A stretch of 64,000 bases of DNA from Desmodesmus armatus (GCA_007449985.2 VIIQ02000590.1:1-64000); one strand, 5' to 3'; counted from the first letter of the stretch, positions 24,060 through 35,982 are shown. Notes: generated by a model from the letters alone, not told the origin. Numbers and translations are program-made.

Positions 24060-24076
24060 GGCAGGTAAAGGGTTAA
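24060..24076 (-). repeat. Right terminal inverted repeat with TTAA
   Basis: 17 bp, exact inverse of 22821-22837. Confidence 0.9.
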
Positions 24077-24256
24077 CAGAGGTTTCTTGCATGAAGCATT
24101 GCCTATCGCCGCAAAATAACTCGACGTCGTGTTCCGTCGCTGGCAGGTGGCCTGCTGCTGATGAAGAGACCACCCCACCCCACCAAGTCACAAATTCTCC
24201 AACGAAACCATGTCTCCTACTTCGCTTCCTGCTTGATCAAGGTGCTCGTATCCAAG

Positions 24257-27200
24257 ATGCGGTTGGTGGCGTTGTTCTCGCTTGCGCTTCTCTGCCAAGC
24301 AGCTGCGGATGGTCAGCTGCATGGCAAGTATACGATCCCAGCCCACGTGATTAAACGTGGTTTATTCCGCAGCTGTGCGCTGACCGCTTGCTTCGGCTTG
24401 CAGGTACTGCTGCTGCTGCAGGAAGGCGTCTGCTGCAAGCTTCTCCTGCTCCATTCAGCGACAGCGAAGATGCAGGAGTCGCTGGCGGACTGCCTGTATC
24501 ACCAGCTTCCATCAGCACTGGTAAGCACCCTTGTGAGAGCCCCCGGGGCCCCTCAGCCAGGGCAGGGGGCCCTCAGCCACATGTGCTGACTTGCCCAATA
24601 GTGTGTGCGCCGCATTTGCAGTACTTTAGCTGACTTTGCATGCAGTGACTGGTCACCATGGTAGCATGATGCAACCAGCGGCCTTTCGGCTTTGTGTTGA
24701 CCTGGCCAAGACTGTCAGTGAATCAGCTGATCAAGCTAGGTCCAGGCAGCAGGCTACTAGCATAGTATGCGTCCTGTCCATGCAGAAGGCCTTCACACAA
24801 GTGTCTGCATTTGTGCATGCAGTCGCCCCTGTGACCACCAGCCCTGCCACCGGAAGTCAACCTGCTGAAACAAGGCTGGCCCCAGCTTCACCTGCCTCAT
24901 CCAATACTACCACAGGTACATGCCCAAGGGGCTCGGCAGTCAGGGCGGTATCGCGGTGACACAGGGGTTCAACATGCGGCATTCAACATGTACGTACATG
25001 TGCAATGATGCGTGTCAAGTGCTGCCTTGTGGGGTTGTCAGTTTGGCCCCTGCTGCGTTGGTCCCTGCATGCACTGCATGCATCCGATGACCAGATGACC
25101 GCTTGCATGGACCTGCTATGTCTGATTCTTGAGGCGTCAGGGGTACTACCCCTGACGCTTGAAGCCACGATCACACAGCACCCAGGCCGGCACAGCAGGT
25201 CCTTGTCTTCACGTGCAGGTTGCAACCCATCAGGGCAACCAACTAGTACCTGAAACACGCTTAAGACTGTTGATGCATTGGAATGTTGGCATATGATTAC
25301 GCCTTTGCAACCCAAGTACGATTTGGCCATATGTGTCGCCATCTTGGCACAACCGCTTCACAGTAATTCAGGCTTGGCCATACCCTGGAACCTGCCTTCT
25401 TTGCCCTGTGCCAGGTGTGGGTGCAGCTCTTACGCCCTTGACCAGTCCAGAGAGCCCGGGTGGTGACCCCACCGTCAACACCAAGGCTGCAACTGCGCCA
25501 ACTCCCAGCAGAGGATCGTCCGGAGGTAGGGCGCCGCCGGCCAGGGGCTGCCACATGCCACTGTGTTGCCATGACATGCCTGTCTTGATGCCCATGAGCA
25601 TGCCGTCTCCCCTAGGGGAGACCTTGCGCAGGCTTGCGCAAGCCCAGCAGTCACGGTGACAAGCAGTGATTTGTCCAGATATCAATGCAAGCAGTCGAAG
25701 CAAGATACACATTGCCCTCTGAAGCTGTGGGCAAGGCATGCGTTGCATGATTACCTGCGTCTACATGGGATTATGAGGTCTTGCCTTTGAGCCGCCGGGG
25801 TCTGCGCCGTGGGTGCTTGGCGCCATGCCTGCCGGGTGAGCCGTGTCCCCAACTATGCATGCTGCGGGTGCAACCCTGTGCAAGCAACCTCTGTCCTGTT
25901 GGATGTGCTTGGCATGCCATGTTAGCAGCACACCTTGGCAGAAACACCCTGCAACGCCTGTGCTGCCCTGTTTCAGATGGCGGCGCAGCTTCAACACCTA
26001 CGCCTAGTCCAAAGGCCGCAGCTGATGTCGGGGACCCCTCTACCAACGCCAAGACTGCAACCTCGCCAGCCTCAGGTGCAGGAGGTGAGGGTTATTTTCC
26101 AACCGCATGCTATGGCGGTTCTGGCCAGACGTCAGGCAAGCCTTTGTTGTGTTTGAAGGTCTTCAGCATGCACCATCCCACATGCTGCATCTTGCTTGTC
26201 TTCCCGTGTAGAGAGAGTTGCCAGGCTTGAGGAGGCCCTCCTCGTCGGTCTGAGACCGTGTGTGACCTCTTTTTGGTGTCTTTTGTGTACACATACATAT
26301 ACGTAATGCCAGCTAAGCAGCTGAGAAAGTTGCAAATTGAGCGCCAGTCACCGGACATAAACCCGACATTTGCTGTACAGCAACGTTGTCTACTGGCTTA
26401 TCACCACTTTTCTCCAGCTCTACTGGGAGCTGGGAGATGCAGCACCTTGTTAAAATGGTCTGCATGTATCCTGGCGATGTGCAGATGTATTCAAACCACC
26501 GGCGCCAGCAATGCCGGATCCTGAGCCGTCCCCAGCGCCAGCGGGCCAGGCTGCTGCCAGGCCACCGCCCTGCCCTCAAGTCAAGTGCTTCATCAACCTC
26601 ATCCACGGGCAAGAGGGCCAGGGCGACCTGTACAGCTTGAAGTGTGTTGGTTGCAGTCATGTGCTGACATGGGAAGTGACAGACTGGCTGGCTGACAAGC
26701 TTCAGAGGGGTACCTTGGAGGGTGAGTCATACCAGCCAGTTGTCCCACTGCTTGGCATGCACAGGCAGACTGATGGCGACAGTTGTTGTTGCCTCGTTGG
26801 CAGCTTCCCAGGTGATTGACACCGAATGTGGGGAAAAGGGGACTAACATCAAACGGGGTATCCTGTCGTGTGCTACAAGGGCAACGTGACATGTGTGCCA
26901 TATGCAGGTGTACAGGTAAAGAGTGTACCTAGGAAGCCAGCATCTTCACCTCCACTCATGGCCTTCAATGGAGCGCCCAACAACGTACAACACTTGCTGG
27001 TGACAGCCGACGTCACAGGGTTGGAGCCCTTGCTGCCAATCCTGCGCAGTGCGGAAACTCAAGAGTGGGGGTTTGTGCGTCAACAGCGGCTGTTCCACGT
27101 TTTTGGGGTGGTGAATTTCACCCTCGCAGATAGCGCCATCCAGGGCCTGGCGCCACTCTTGCTTACAATCCCACAGGGTAGTCAGAATGAAACAACACTC

Positions 27201-30200
27201 AACCCAGCTGTGCCAGCCTCCTGGAATACCGATTCAATCCGGAGGGGCGAGACAGATGCAGAGACGCGTGCCAGGGAGGCCAAGTGGACGTGCTATGTGC
27301 GTGTTCAAGACTGCATTTTCAGCAACACACACCTTGCTTTGGTGGGTCAGCTCTCAGATGAGTTCTCTGTGGATCTGAGTCAACCCATTGTGAAAGGCAC
27401 TGGCCATGTCAGCATGCTCACCCTGGCAGCCCCGTACACCGTGTTTTGGCCAGGCCATTTCGAGGTCGTCAACACGACATTCAACAACATCACCACCAGC
27501 ACCTCCCCTGGTTCAAGCACGCGGCTGCACATGCTGGTCATCAACCACGGCGACAACAACGACTCCGCCACTCTGCGGGACGTCATCTTCTCGAACATCA
27601 CCGATGCCTCGGGTGACAGCCTCGACTTGATCCACACATCCTTTGTGTATACAAACCGCATGACCATAAGGAACTTCACCATGCAGCGCTGTGAGTTTGT
27701 CAACATCAAGGCAGCCCTGCTGGCGGCTCTGGAGGTGCGTGAGGTCACAGTGGACAACTGCACGGTCAACGGTACCCAGCTTGCGTATGGAGGCTTTGCA
27801 GTCATGTCTCAACTGGACAAAAATTCAGAGGCTCAGCAGAAGACAGACATTGTCAACAGCACGTTTCTCAGTGTCAAGCTGGGATCAGCAAACGATGCTA
27901 TCGCCTTGGACCAGGATTACTTCCCCCCTGGTGTTGGGCTGCTGAAAACAGGTTCACAGGCACAGTTGCATGTGCAGGGCTGCCTGTTTAGGGACGTATC
28001 ACTCCTGCCCTCCACTCGTCAAGATGGTCCCGGCACCCTGGCCAAACAGATGCCGGGCGAGGCAGCATTCACCCGCACTGCAGTGATAGTTGCAGCGGCA
28101 GATACCCGTGTGGCACAGTCAACCTTTGAGGACTGTTACACCCCTGCTGTGGTGTATGCCTATTCCGGAGAAACAGAGACACAGGGGCGTGTGTACTCTA
28201 TGGGCACTGCCAACAGAGGTGCCCGTGCTGCTACAGTGTCACTGATTCTGCACCAGGCCAAGTTTGTGCGCAACATGTATGGCGTGTATGCCGATGGTTT
28301 CCAGGTCATTGTGTCAAACAGCAGCTTTGCAGCCAGTGCGGTTTCTGGCTTGAAAGTGTCTGGGGTGCCCTGTCTGGTTATCAACGGGACACAGCTGTAT
28401 AATGCGTCGATCTCTGTGCAACGTGCGAGTAACCCCGGTGGCACAGCTTTTGGGTTCTGTCGAATGGGAAGGTTTCCGCTCTGGCTGAATGATGTGGTGT
28501 CAGCTGCCACTCCCGATGTGCCTGTGGCAGCTAGGGATACCGCAGCCCTGCACAACATCACTGGGCAGTTGGCCGACACGTTTGATGCAACTGTGTCTGT
28601 GTACCTGGACACCGTCAACATATCTGGTGTTTCCGGCCAGCCGGCGTTGTTCCTGCGTGACATTCACAAGGCTTCTCTGCAGCGTGTCAACATCTTTGGC
28701 AGTGTTGGGAGGGGTGCCCTTCAAGCAAGCAGTGTTGCTGGCTTGCTGATGTTGCAGTGTCGGGTGGAGGACAACTCAGCAGACCTGGCTGCCGACGCAG
28801 CCAACATTGCGGGCGGTGGTACCTTCACAGCTGTGCGTAACCTGTACCTCCTTGAGACTGTGTTTGACAGCAATGTTGGTCCTGAGGCTGGCGCAATGCT
28901 TCTGCAGTCGTGTGGCCCTGTGGTCGTCAACTCCTGCACATACCATGGCAACAACGCAAGCAAGAGCGGGGGTGCTGTGCGTGCTGTTGCGTCTGAGAGC
29001 ATTACTGTGGAGATAACCACGCTGCAGCAACCGGAAGATATCAGCTGCATGGAGGAAGACGTGTTGGATGTGCTGTACCAGCAAGACTTCTCTCTTGACC
29101 TGGGGTCTACTAGTGAGGAGTCTGTGGTCTGCCCTAGGGTTGTGCTTGGCGGCCGTGCCACCACGTTCAGCAGCAACGTGGCAGGAGGCTCTGGTGGTGC
29201 AATTGCTATCGAGGGTCTCACACTGGCAGCGCTCAATGCTACAAGAGTCAACTTCTGGGACAACAGGTGAGACGTCAGCCACCATTGATTACGCACGCAA
29301 ACCAAGGCATGCGATTGTTTGAATGAGTCTGCCCGGCATTCACTCAAGTCCGCCTTCAAGGGCATATTCAGCCTGCATGGCATGACATTGTTTCCAGCAA
29401 CCTGAGGCCAACCGCCACAAGGGTACCTGGGGGATCATGATGAGGTGCGTCAGCGGGCCCCTATTGATGCGCGCTGTTGCTGCCACACTGGTGGACACCG
29501 TGTTGGTGCACTGACTTGGTTCAGAACCATGTTAATCGCGTACTCTCTGCAGGGCCCATGCCAGTGGTGGAGCTGTGGCTGTGCTCGGTGCCAATGGCAA
29601 CATCACCTGGTCTGTTTCTGATGCTGCACTGCTGCGCAACTCTGCCACTGGCTCTGGAGGCGCTTTTGCATTCACACTGCCTGTGCAAGGCACTGTGTGC
29701 CAAAATTGCCGCCTGCAAGAAAACATGGCAGGCTTGCTGGGTGGTGCCTTGTTTTCATCAGCAAAGGAGCTGTGTGTGACAACCAGCAACCAGCAGGTGA
29801 GCAATTGTGATTCATAAACCAATCGATGTCACACCTGTACTACAGTAGCTATGAATCTCAAAAGCTCCTGCCAGCCATCCACTGATGATAAATGCTGCAT
29901 TTAGCAACACAATGGGCCAGCAGCGCCGCTTTTGCTTGTGCGCGTAGTGTGCTTGGCCACAACACCACCATAGCCCAGACTGCCCAACGCATACCTGACA
30001 AATTTGTCCATTCAATTCTGCTCTACAGGGCTGCATGGGGTTCAATGTCACCTTTGCCAACAACACAGCCGCTTCCGGTGGTGACAATTTCTACATCGCC
30101 GATGCAATTGCAGCACACAGGTTGTCAAGTGACAACATTGGACACACTAGCCACGCCGTACCGGTCCCCATTGCCATCCAGCAAGGCAGAGGTCAGTGCA

Positions 30201-33200
30201 GCTGGCAGGACTTGAACACAGCAGGCAGCAGTCTGAAGATCGCCGGCCCTCCTTGTGCTCTTGTGCTGTGGCATCCGGCTGCTGAGACACTGGTGCCCTA
30301 TGCAAACAATGGAAGTGGACTGCCCACCATCAGAGCTACAGTGGTTGACTGCTGGTGCTCGACAGTGCAACAAGTCCCTGGTAAGTGTGCCTTCTTCAAA
30401 GTCACTTCAATTCCCACAAACAGTAGTATTCAGTACTGCTTTGACGGTGGCTTTGAGACAGTAGCAGCGCAACACACTATCCAGCAATCTTGGGTGCAAG
30501 AGACAGACACTCCTTGAAATGTGGAAAATGGTGGCTTTGCAAACACCAGAACTTCCAGCGCTTCTCCCAAGCCACACTCTCGTCTTCATCAATCTTCAGC
30601 AGCTGCCCAGGTCTTTTGGCTGATGCACAGCGCAGCAAGCCTTGCAGGACGCATGCGGCCACGTGCATGTGCTCACTTGCAATCTTTGAAGTTGCCCTTC
30701 ACCTTGTTGTGTTCTCTGCAGGCCCAGCGTCATCTGCCTCCCTTGTCCCGCTCACTGCGCAACTGGTGTACAACAATACAGTCCTGAATGAGCAGGCTGT
30801 AGGTCCTAATGGAGGGGTGGTGTTTGACAAGGTGGACTTCAACCAGCGCCCTCAACGCTACACCCTCACGCTACAGCTCAGCCCTACCACAGAGTCTGCA
30901 CTGTCTGATGTGAGTGACCATGAAGCTGATGTGAGTGACCATGAAGAAGAAAGCGAGACACTGCTCCATAACAAATTGCTGCTTGGTGGCAACCAATCAA
31001 TACACCTGTGTCAGCTGACGATTGTGATGTCATCTTTGATCTGATGTTGGCATCGTTGCATTGATCTGATGTTGGCATCTTCACTGTCAGCTAGCTTAGG
31101 GTGGCTTACCGTCAGGGGCCAATGCTGAACACGTCTCCTTCGACACAGTGTGATGCCATGATAGGCTGACCTAAGCTTCTAATCTTCTTCTGCGCAGGCA
31201 GTTTTCTTTGTGGCGTCTAGCTGAGCCCAAGTAGTTGGCAGCCAATCACACCTCTGACAACAAACTCGTCACGATTGAAGTTGAGGCAAGTGACCACCTG
31301 GTTTCACCACAGCCACTCAACCACCTCTGTTGCTCTTTCCCAGGTGCCCAAGCCCCTTCCCATCACAGTGATGATTGAGGTCCGGAATTGTACAACAGGC
31401 GAGGAACTGGCCAGGGATGGGCGCTGCCGTGCGTGTTCTTCTGGCACCTATGGACGCAATGGGCAATGCCTGCCATGCAAGCAGGGTGCACAGTGTCCCG
31501 GTGGGGCACTGTTGCTGCCTGAGGAGGGCTGGTGGCATTCTTCTCCCGTGTCTGATGTCTTCATCCCTTGCCTGCAACCTGAGGCCTGCAGGTGCGCAAA
31601 ACAGCAGAGGCAGAATGCCACACCGTCTGTCTTGATCACTGAGAAAGGCTGGCATGTGCGAAACCCTGCATTTGTCATGTGCAGGAAAATGCTCTGTTGT
31701 GGTAGCGTGACGCTGCTTCAAAAGCTGCTGCAGGCAGGATGCATAGCAGGGTAGGCCCGGCTTGGTGCTTCTGCTTACTCTTGCAATTTAGCCGCTGTCT
31801 TAGAGGCTAGGCTGCTGAGCTTGTCAGGAGCTCTCAAAGCTTCCGTTTATGCCAAGTGGTCAACAGTCACATGCACCTGGCCATATCTGAGAGCTTGCTT
31901 TCTGCTGCTGACATGCGCAGGGGCTCACGGCAGCAGCTGCAGGCGTACCAGCAGCAGTACTATGACAAAATTGAGCTAGACATGGCGCACAGGGCTCTGC
32001 TGGCACGTGTTGAACCAGACTACCAGAGCGCAGTCTGCAACGATGGTTACAACGGGCACCTTTGTGCCACTTGTGGTCCCCACATGAGCAGGACTCGCAC
32101 CTACCACTGTGCAACTTGCAATGCTGGCACCAGTGTCATATGGGTTGCCGTACTGGGGACAATGTTTGGTGTTGCCTACCTGTGGTTTGTCAGCGCCAGC
32201 ACCATCAAGGATTCCCAGCAGCCATGGGGCTCGCTCAAGGTATCTGACGCAACCTACTGCTTGACCTGGTATCTTCAGCTGCTCTTCGTGCTGGCCACTA
32301 TCCCAATCACTTGGCCCCCAGCCATTGCATGGCTGCCCAAGACTGCTGAGACAATGCTGTCCAGTTTCAGCAGCTCCACATCTTCTCTGGCATGCCTGCT
32401 GAAGCCCAGCACATCCCTGCCTTCAGTCGCTGGGCAGATGATGATCATTCAGATGCTTCTCATGCTTGTCTTGCCTGGTGTGGTGGTTGCACTGGAGCTG
32501 TTTGTGGTGGCATGCAAGCCAGTCATGCACAAGCTCAAGGCATGCCTGAGTGCACGTTCCTGCAGGCCAGCACCCATGCCCCGACGCGGGAGACGTGGAG
32601 CCGCCAGTTCAGGCACTACCTATGATTTCAAGCAGCGGGTAGTCATCACGGTGCTGTCGTCTCTGCTGTTCTTCTACCCCACCATTCTGCAAACCACGAT
32701 GTCACTGTTTGTCTGCAAAACCCTGGACCCAGCTGGCGGCCCTGGAACAGTGTATCAGGTAGGTCACCGACCTGCATGCCACACCATTTGTTAGGGACAC
32801 TGCGGAACAGGGTCTGAACCGTTCTCCATCAGCAGCTGACCGGCATCATACTCTTGCGCAGTCACAAGTGTATACAATGTGATCTTATCATGACTGAGTC
32901 ACCTGTGTCAGTTGTACAACCTTTTTTGTGTTGCGCATACAGGCCCAATCCAGTCATGGCTGGTGGATGTCAGACCTGGACATCAAGTGCTACAGCAGCT
33001 GGCACACAAAATTTGCCCTGGCCTTTGGACTGCCCTGCCTGTTGCTGTTGTGCCTGGGCATCCCCTTGGTGGCTGCTGCTTTACCAATACAGGCCCGGAA
33101 GCGCAACCAGCTGCAGGTGGACCGCTACAGGGAAGTCTGTGGCTTCCTGCACTGGCGCTACAAGTGAGGCACTTATGTGTGTTTCATTGTGTTCTTGACT

Positions 33201-33909
33201 GCCTGCTACCATCAGCCTGAGCACCAGCTGGGTTGTGGTGTGCCATTGTAGTGACACCTGAACCAGGTTGCTGCGATCACTGTCTATAGCCAAAGACTAG
33301 TCATGTCAAGCTTGTCTTCCTGTTCAAGCATGCTTGTGAGACTGGCCAGTCCGTGGAGCCTGCTGTGTACACCACGCTTGACTCAGCGATCCACACATGC
33401 TTGGCTGCAGGACAGCAACGTTAACTGAGTGTGTGTTTGTTATTGCCACGCTTTGCAGGGACACCCGCTGGTACTACAGCATTGTGCAGCGCAGCTGGCT
33501 GCTGGTGCTGGTTGTGGGTGTGGTCTTCAGCAGTGGCGACATCATGCTGCAGCTGTTCGTCTACGAGGCTGTGCTTATGGCTAGTCTGATCTGCCTGATA
33601 GTGTTCAGCCCGGTTGCTGCACGAGTAGCTGGCCGGCTTGACGTTTTTGTCACCTTGGTCGCACTCCTGAATGGCTTTGCAGCAGTGTTCAGTGTGGCCA
33701 GCACCACCGACAATGCTACACTTACAGGCAACAGCTTTGGCATGGGTTCATCAGGGCGTGTTGCGCTTGGTGTCATTGTGGTTTTTGCCAATGGAGTGGC
33801 GCTGCTGAGCATCGCTGCTGTCATCATCAAGGTGTACGTTGCCACTTCGCCAGGGGTGGGGAAGGCAGTAGATAAGTTGATAACCTGGGGTTTAAGCCTC
33901 AAGCCCTAG
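24257..33909 (+). CDS. Large beta-helix, Cys-rich, polytopic membrane protein
   Basis: Exons: 24257-24323, 24404-24520, 24823-24915, 25415-25525, 25977-26084, 26509-26721, 26908-29266, 29553-29796, 30029-30380, 30722-30909, 31344-31591, 31921-32758, 32943-33163, 33459-33909. They sum to 1869 codons plus stop. Order: signal peptide MRLVALFSLALLCQAA; GRRLLQ; Thr/Ser/Pro-rich modules (exons 3-5, mucin-like); a Cys segment like that of the gene at 17817; a long NxS/T-rich parallel beta-helix ectodomain (exons 7-9); a GCC2/GCC3-type Cys-rich module (CRACSSGTYGRNGQCLPC); then about eight hydrophobic segments beginning VIWVAVLGTMFGVAYLWF and including YREVCGFLHWRYKDTRWYY before the last group. Similar ectodomain-plus-membrane architectures occur in large protist surface proteins; the ligand and activity are unknown. 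Intron 1 appears to use a GC donor. Exon 6's acceptor is the weakest junction. It shares its N-terminus with the gene at 17817 and so is paralogous. Confidence 0.82.
25134..25158. repeat. Perfect inverted repeat, 12-bp arms
   Basis: GCGTCAGGGGTA, one base, then its exact complement. It is in intron 3 of the large beta-helix gene. Purpose unknown. Confidence 0.85.
30899..30941 (+). repeat. 21-bp tandem duplication of a splice donor
   Basis: The unit CTGATGTGAGTGACCATGAAG (one base longer than allowed to quote fully elsewhere) occurs twice back to back at the end of exon 10, giving two GAT|GTGAGT donors exactly 21 bp apart. Confidence 0.85.
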
Positions 33910-34603
33910 TTGTCCGGATGCTGCAGTTGCAACGATCTTTGCATGATGTGTGTCGCACACATCATCCAACCAAGCTGAGGTGATGTGGCTGTGTTGTTGC
34001 TGCAAGCCTTCAAGCTGGCATGTGGCATGATGGGACTGACCCAACGTTGGGTCAGTACCCGCGTCAACGCGGGTCAAGCCGAAGCAGATCATGGCCAGTG
34101 GTACAAGCGCGGCTGTGACCTGCAAAAGTTGGGGGTGTGGCACAATGCGCAGTATTTTTGTGAAATGGTTTTAGTCGTTGAAACTTGAGACACCTCAGGA
34201 GCGACCATCGGTTCTGTGCGCTGCTGATATCTGCAGAAGCAACTTGCTTTTTGCACTTGCACTTCAAGTGCTGCGGCAGCTGACGCTGACTGTTCAGGTG
34301 CAAGCATAACATAGCCGCTGGTCCTACATCGTGTCTACACCTGCTTGTCCCAACACATGATTTTTTCTATATGCATGCTGAGCACGGTGCCCTTGTGTGG
34401 TGCAATGCAACAGTCACCTGCGCATTGCACGTTGTAGGGCTCTAAATGCAATTGTGAAGCTTACATGCTGGACGTCACACCAGCTCATGGCTACAGCTAG
34501 CTAGTGACTGTGCTTTGTAGCCGACGCAACAAAGCACTGCCCAACAACTGGGTGGTGCCAGGCCCATGCCACATCTCATTGTCGTTCAACACAGCGGCTG
34601 TCC
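33910..34603. other. Convergent intergenic region with double palindrome
   Basis: It separates the membrane-protein gene from the convergent secreted-protein gene. It contains two adjacent palindromes at 34035-34074. No gene is evident. Confidence 0.5.
34035..34074. repeat. Two back-to-back palindromes
   Basis: 34035-34056 is a perfect 22-bp palindrome (arm ACTGACCCAAC). 34057-34074 is ACCCGCGT, CA, then ACGCGGGT. Both could form hairpins in the 3' region of the membrane-protein gene, about 125 bp after its stop. Confidence 0.9.
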
Positions 34604-35982
34604 TCAAACAAACTGCAGTGTCAGCCCATATGGCTTTGCCACAAAGTACCCCTCGGGTGGCGTGGTGACAGGTGGTGTGTCGCTCACCACCTGCCGCACA
34701 TAAAGCAGCTGGAACTTGCCAGAGGACGCATGCTTGCTACTCTCCTGATCCTGGAGAGTAAAAGCTCCCACATACAGGTCCCCTTCTCCCTTGTATAACT
34801 CAGGAGTCACAGGGTCAGCTGCTGCTTCTGCTACTGCTGCTCTCCCTGCGCCACCAATGTGTGTGTTTGCGTGGCCGGTGTTGCTGAAATCATCTTTTGA
34901 GGAGGCGGGCCCCTCAGGTGCTACCTGACAGGCCTTGTCCTGGCTGGGCCTGACAGGGTACCCTAGGAAGGCCAGCTTGCTGTTGCGCAAAACAATCCCA
35001 GTAGCGTTGAGCTTCATGCCTTTTGTCAGCTGCTGCTCACATTTCTCACTCCCCTCAAGCATGGTGCTGCGGCACGAAAAGCAGCAAAATCAGCCACAAC
35101 AAATCAGGCAAGACATGTCGACACATGCAACTGCAATGACACTTTGTGCTCAGGGGTGGCAGGTAGCCTAGCAGGTAGAGCTGATGTGTGGGCAGGCGTT
35201 TAGTGACAGCAGCATGTACTACTAGTACATGCGGCTCCTTACCAGATGGCTTCGAAGGTGCCAACCTCTTGTACATCTGTCCCTGCATGGGCTACTGGCT
35301 TTTGGTGATAATCCTCTGTGAACTCGCATTGCACAATGGGCTTGGCTGCATCCAAGGTATCACTTGTTGCATGACTGCAACAGCTGAATATGCTCCTGCA
35401 AGGCACCATTGCACACAGACGATTCTACTTGTGCGTAGGGCGACCTGAAACCAGCAGCAGCAGCTATTATGCGTGCAGCAGTGCAGACAGCGCATCAACA
35501 TGGCCGTCTCAGTATGTTCCACACACGTCTGACACCCAACCCTGGCCCGCTGCGGTAGGCTTTGTGATCTTGATGTGCTGGGTCATGCACTGCTGCAGCG
35601 TTCGAATGGGCAGGGGGGGGGGGGGGGGCAAGTTGTGATGCAGACATGCAGTCAACCATGATCTGCTTACAATCATACCCCCCAGGTGATTTGCGGGGGC
35701 TTTGTTTCCATGCAGCAGGGCAACCTACTCGACAGACATGCGCAGGCACGGGCTGCCTGGTCCTGCTACTGTGTTGGTACAATTGCAGCTCCTATCAGCA
35801 ACTTCTTGCAGGCATATCTCTCGTGTCTTGTGCTGCTTTGGGTGTTGCGGGGGCTGCAGCTGGGCAATTGGCTTCTGTTGTTGCTGTGATAGCCAGTCTG
35901 AGAACATATGTTGGCCTTCAGTGGCTTGAGAGCATTCACCAAGCGTCAAAGCCACCAAAAGAAAAAACAACGGTCGTGCCAT
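34604..35982 (-). CDS. Secreted protein of unknown family
   Basis: The start at 35982 gives a clear signal peptide, MARPLFFLLVALTLGECSQA. The last exon, about 35066-34604, is secure: its acceptor joins in phase to an exon ending at about 35247 (VGTFEAI), giving FEAICTMLEGSEKC and then MKLNATGIVLRNSKLAFLG, FSNTGHANTHIGG and VRQVVSDTPPVTTP. Upstream exons are less certain. I see QCMTQHIKITKPTAAGQGWV at about 35610-35545 and SPYAQVESSVCNGALQEHIQ from about 35443, with an apparent extra base near 35362. Cys residues are scattered, suggesting a disulfide-bonded extracellular protein. No known domain is recognised. A partial copy lies at 22124-22500. Both copies are convergent with a beta-helix gene. 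Confidence 0.6.
35212..35232. repeat. Inverted repeat, 9-bp arms
   Basis: GCATGTACT, ACT, AGTACATGC, in an intron of the secreted-protein gene. Confidence 0.85.
35613..35628 (+). repeat. Poly-G tract (16 G)
   Basis: 16 consecutive G (poly-C on the coding strand) just upstream of a predicted acceptor of the secreted-protein gene. Confidence 0.9.

Larger units (their letters stand above)
22821..24076. mobile_element. Non-autonomous piggyBac-like transposon, about 1.25 kb
   Basis: The two ends are perfect 17-bp inverted repeats, TTAACCCTTTACCTGCC at 22821 and its complement ending at 24076. The outer TTAA is the target-site duplication and CCCTTT begins the terminal repeat, as is typical of the piggyBac superfamily. 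A second block close inside each end (GGCCAAAAACGCC left, complement of GGCCAAAAATGCC right) extends the symmetry. The interior has only short ORFs of up to about 115 codons, none resembling a DDD transposase. It is inserted 180 bp before the start codon of the gene at 24257, so it may have displaced or supplied promoter sequence. Confidence 0.82.

Noticed and set aside
22825..24072. Search for a transposase inside the TTAA element.
   Set aside because: Only short ORFs in several frames; none shows a DDD catalytic pattern or the Cys-rich C-terminus of piggyBac transposases.
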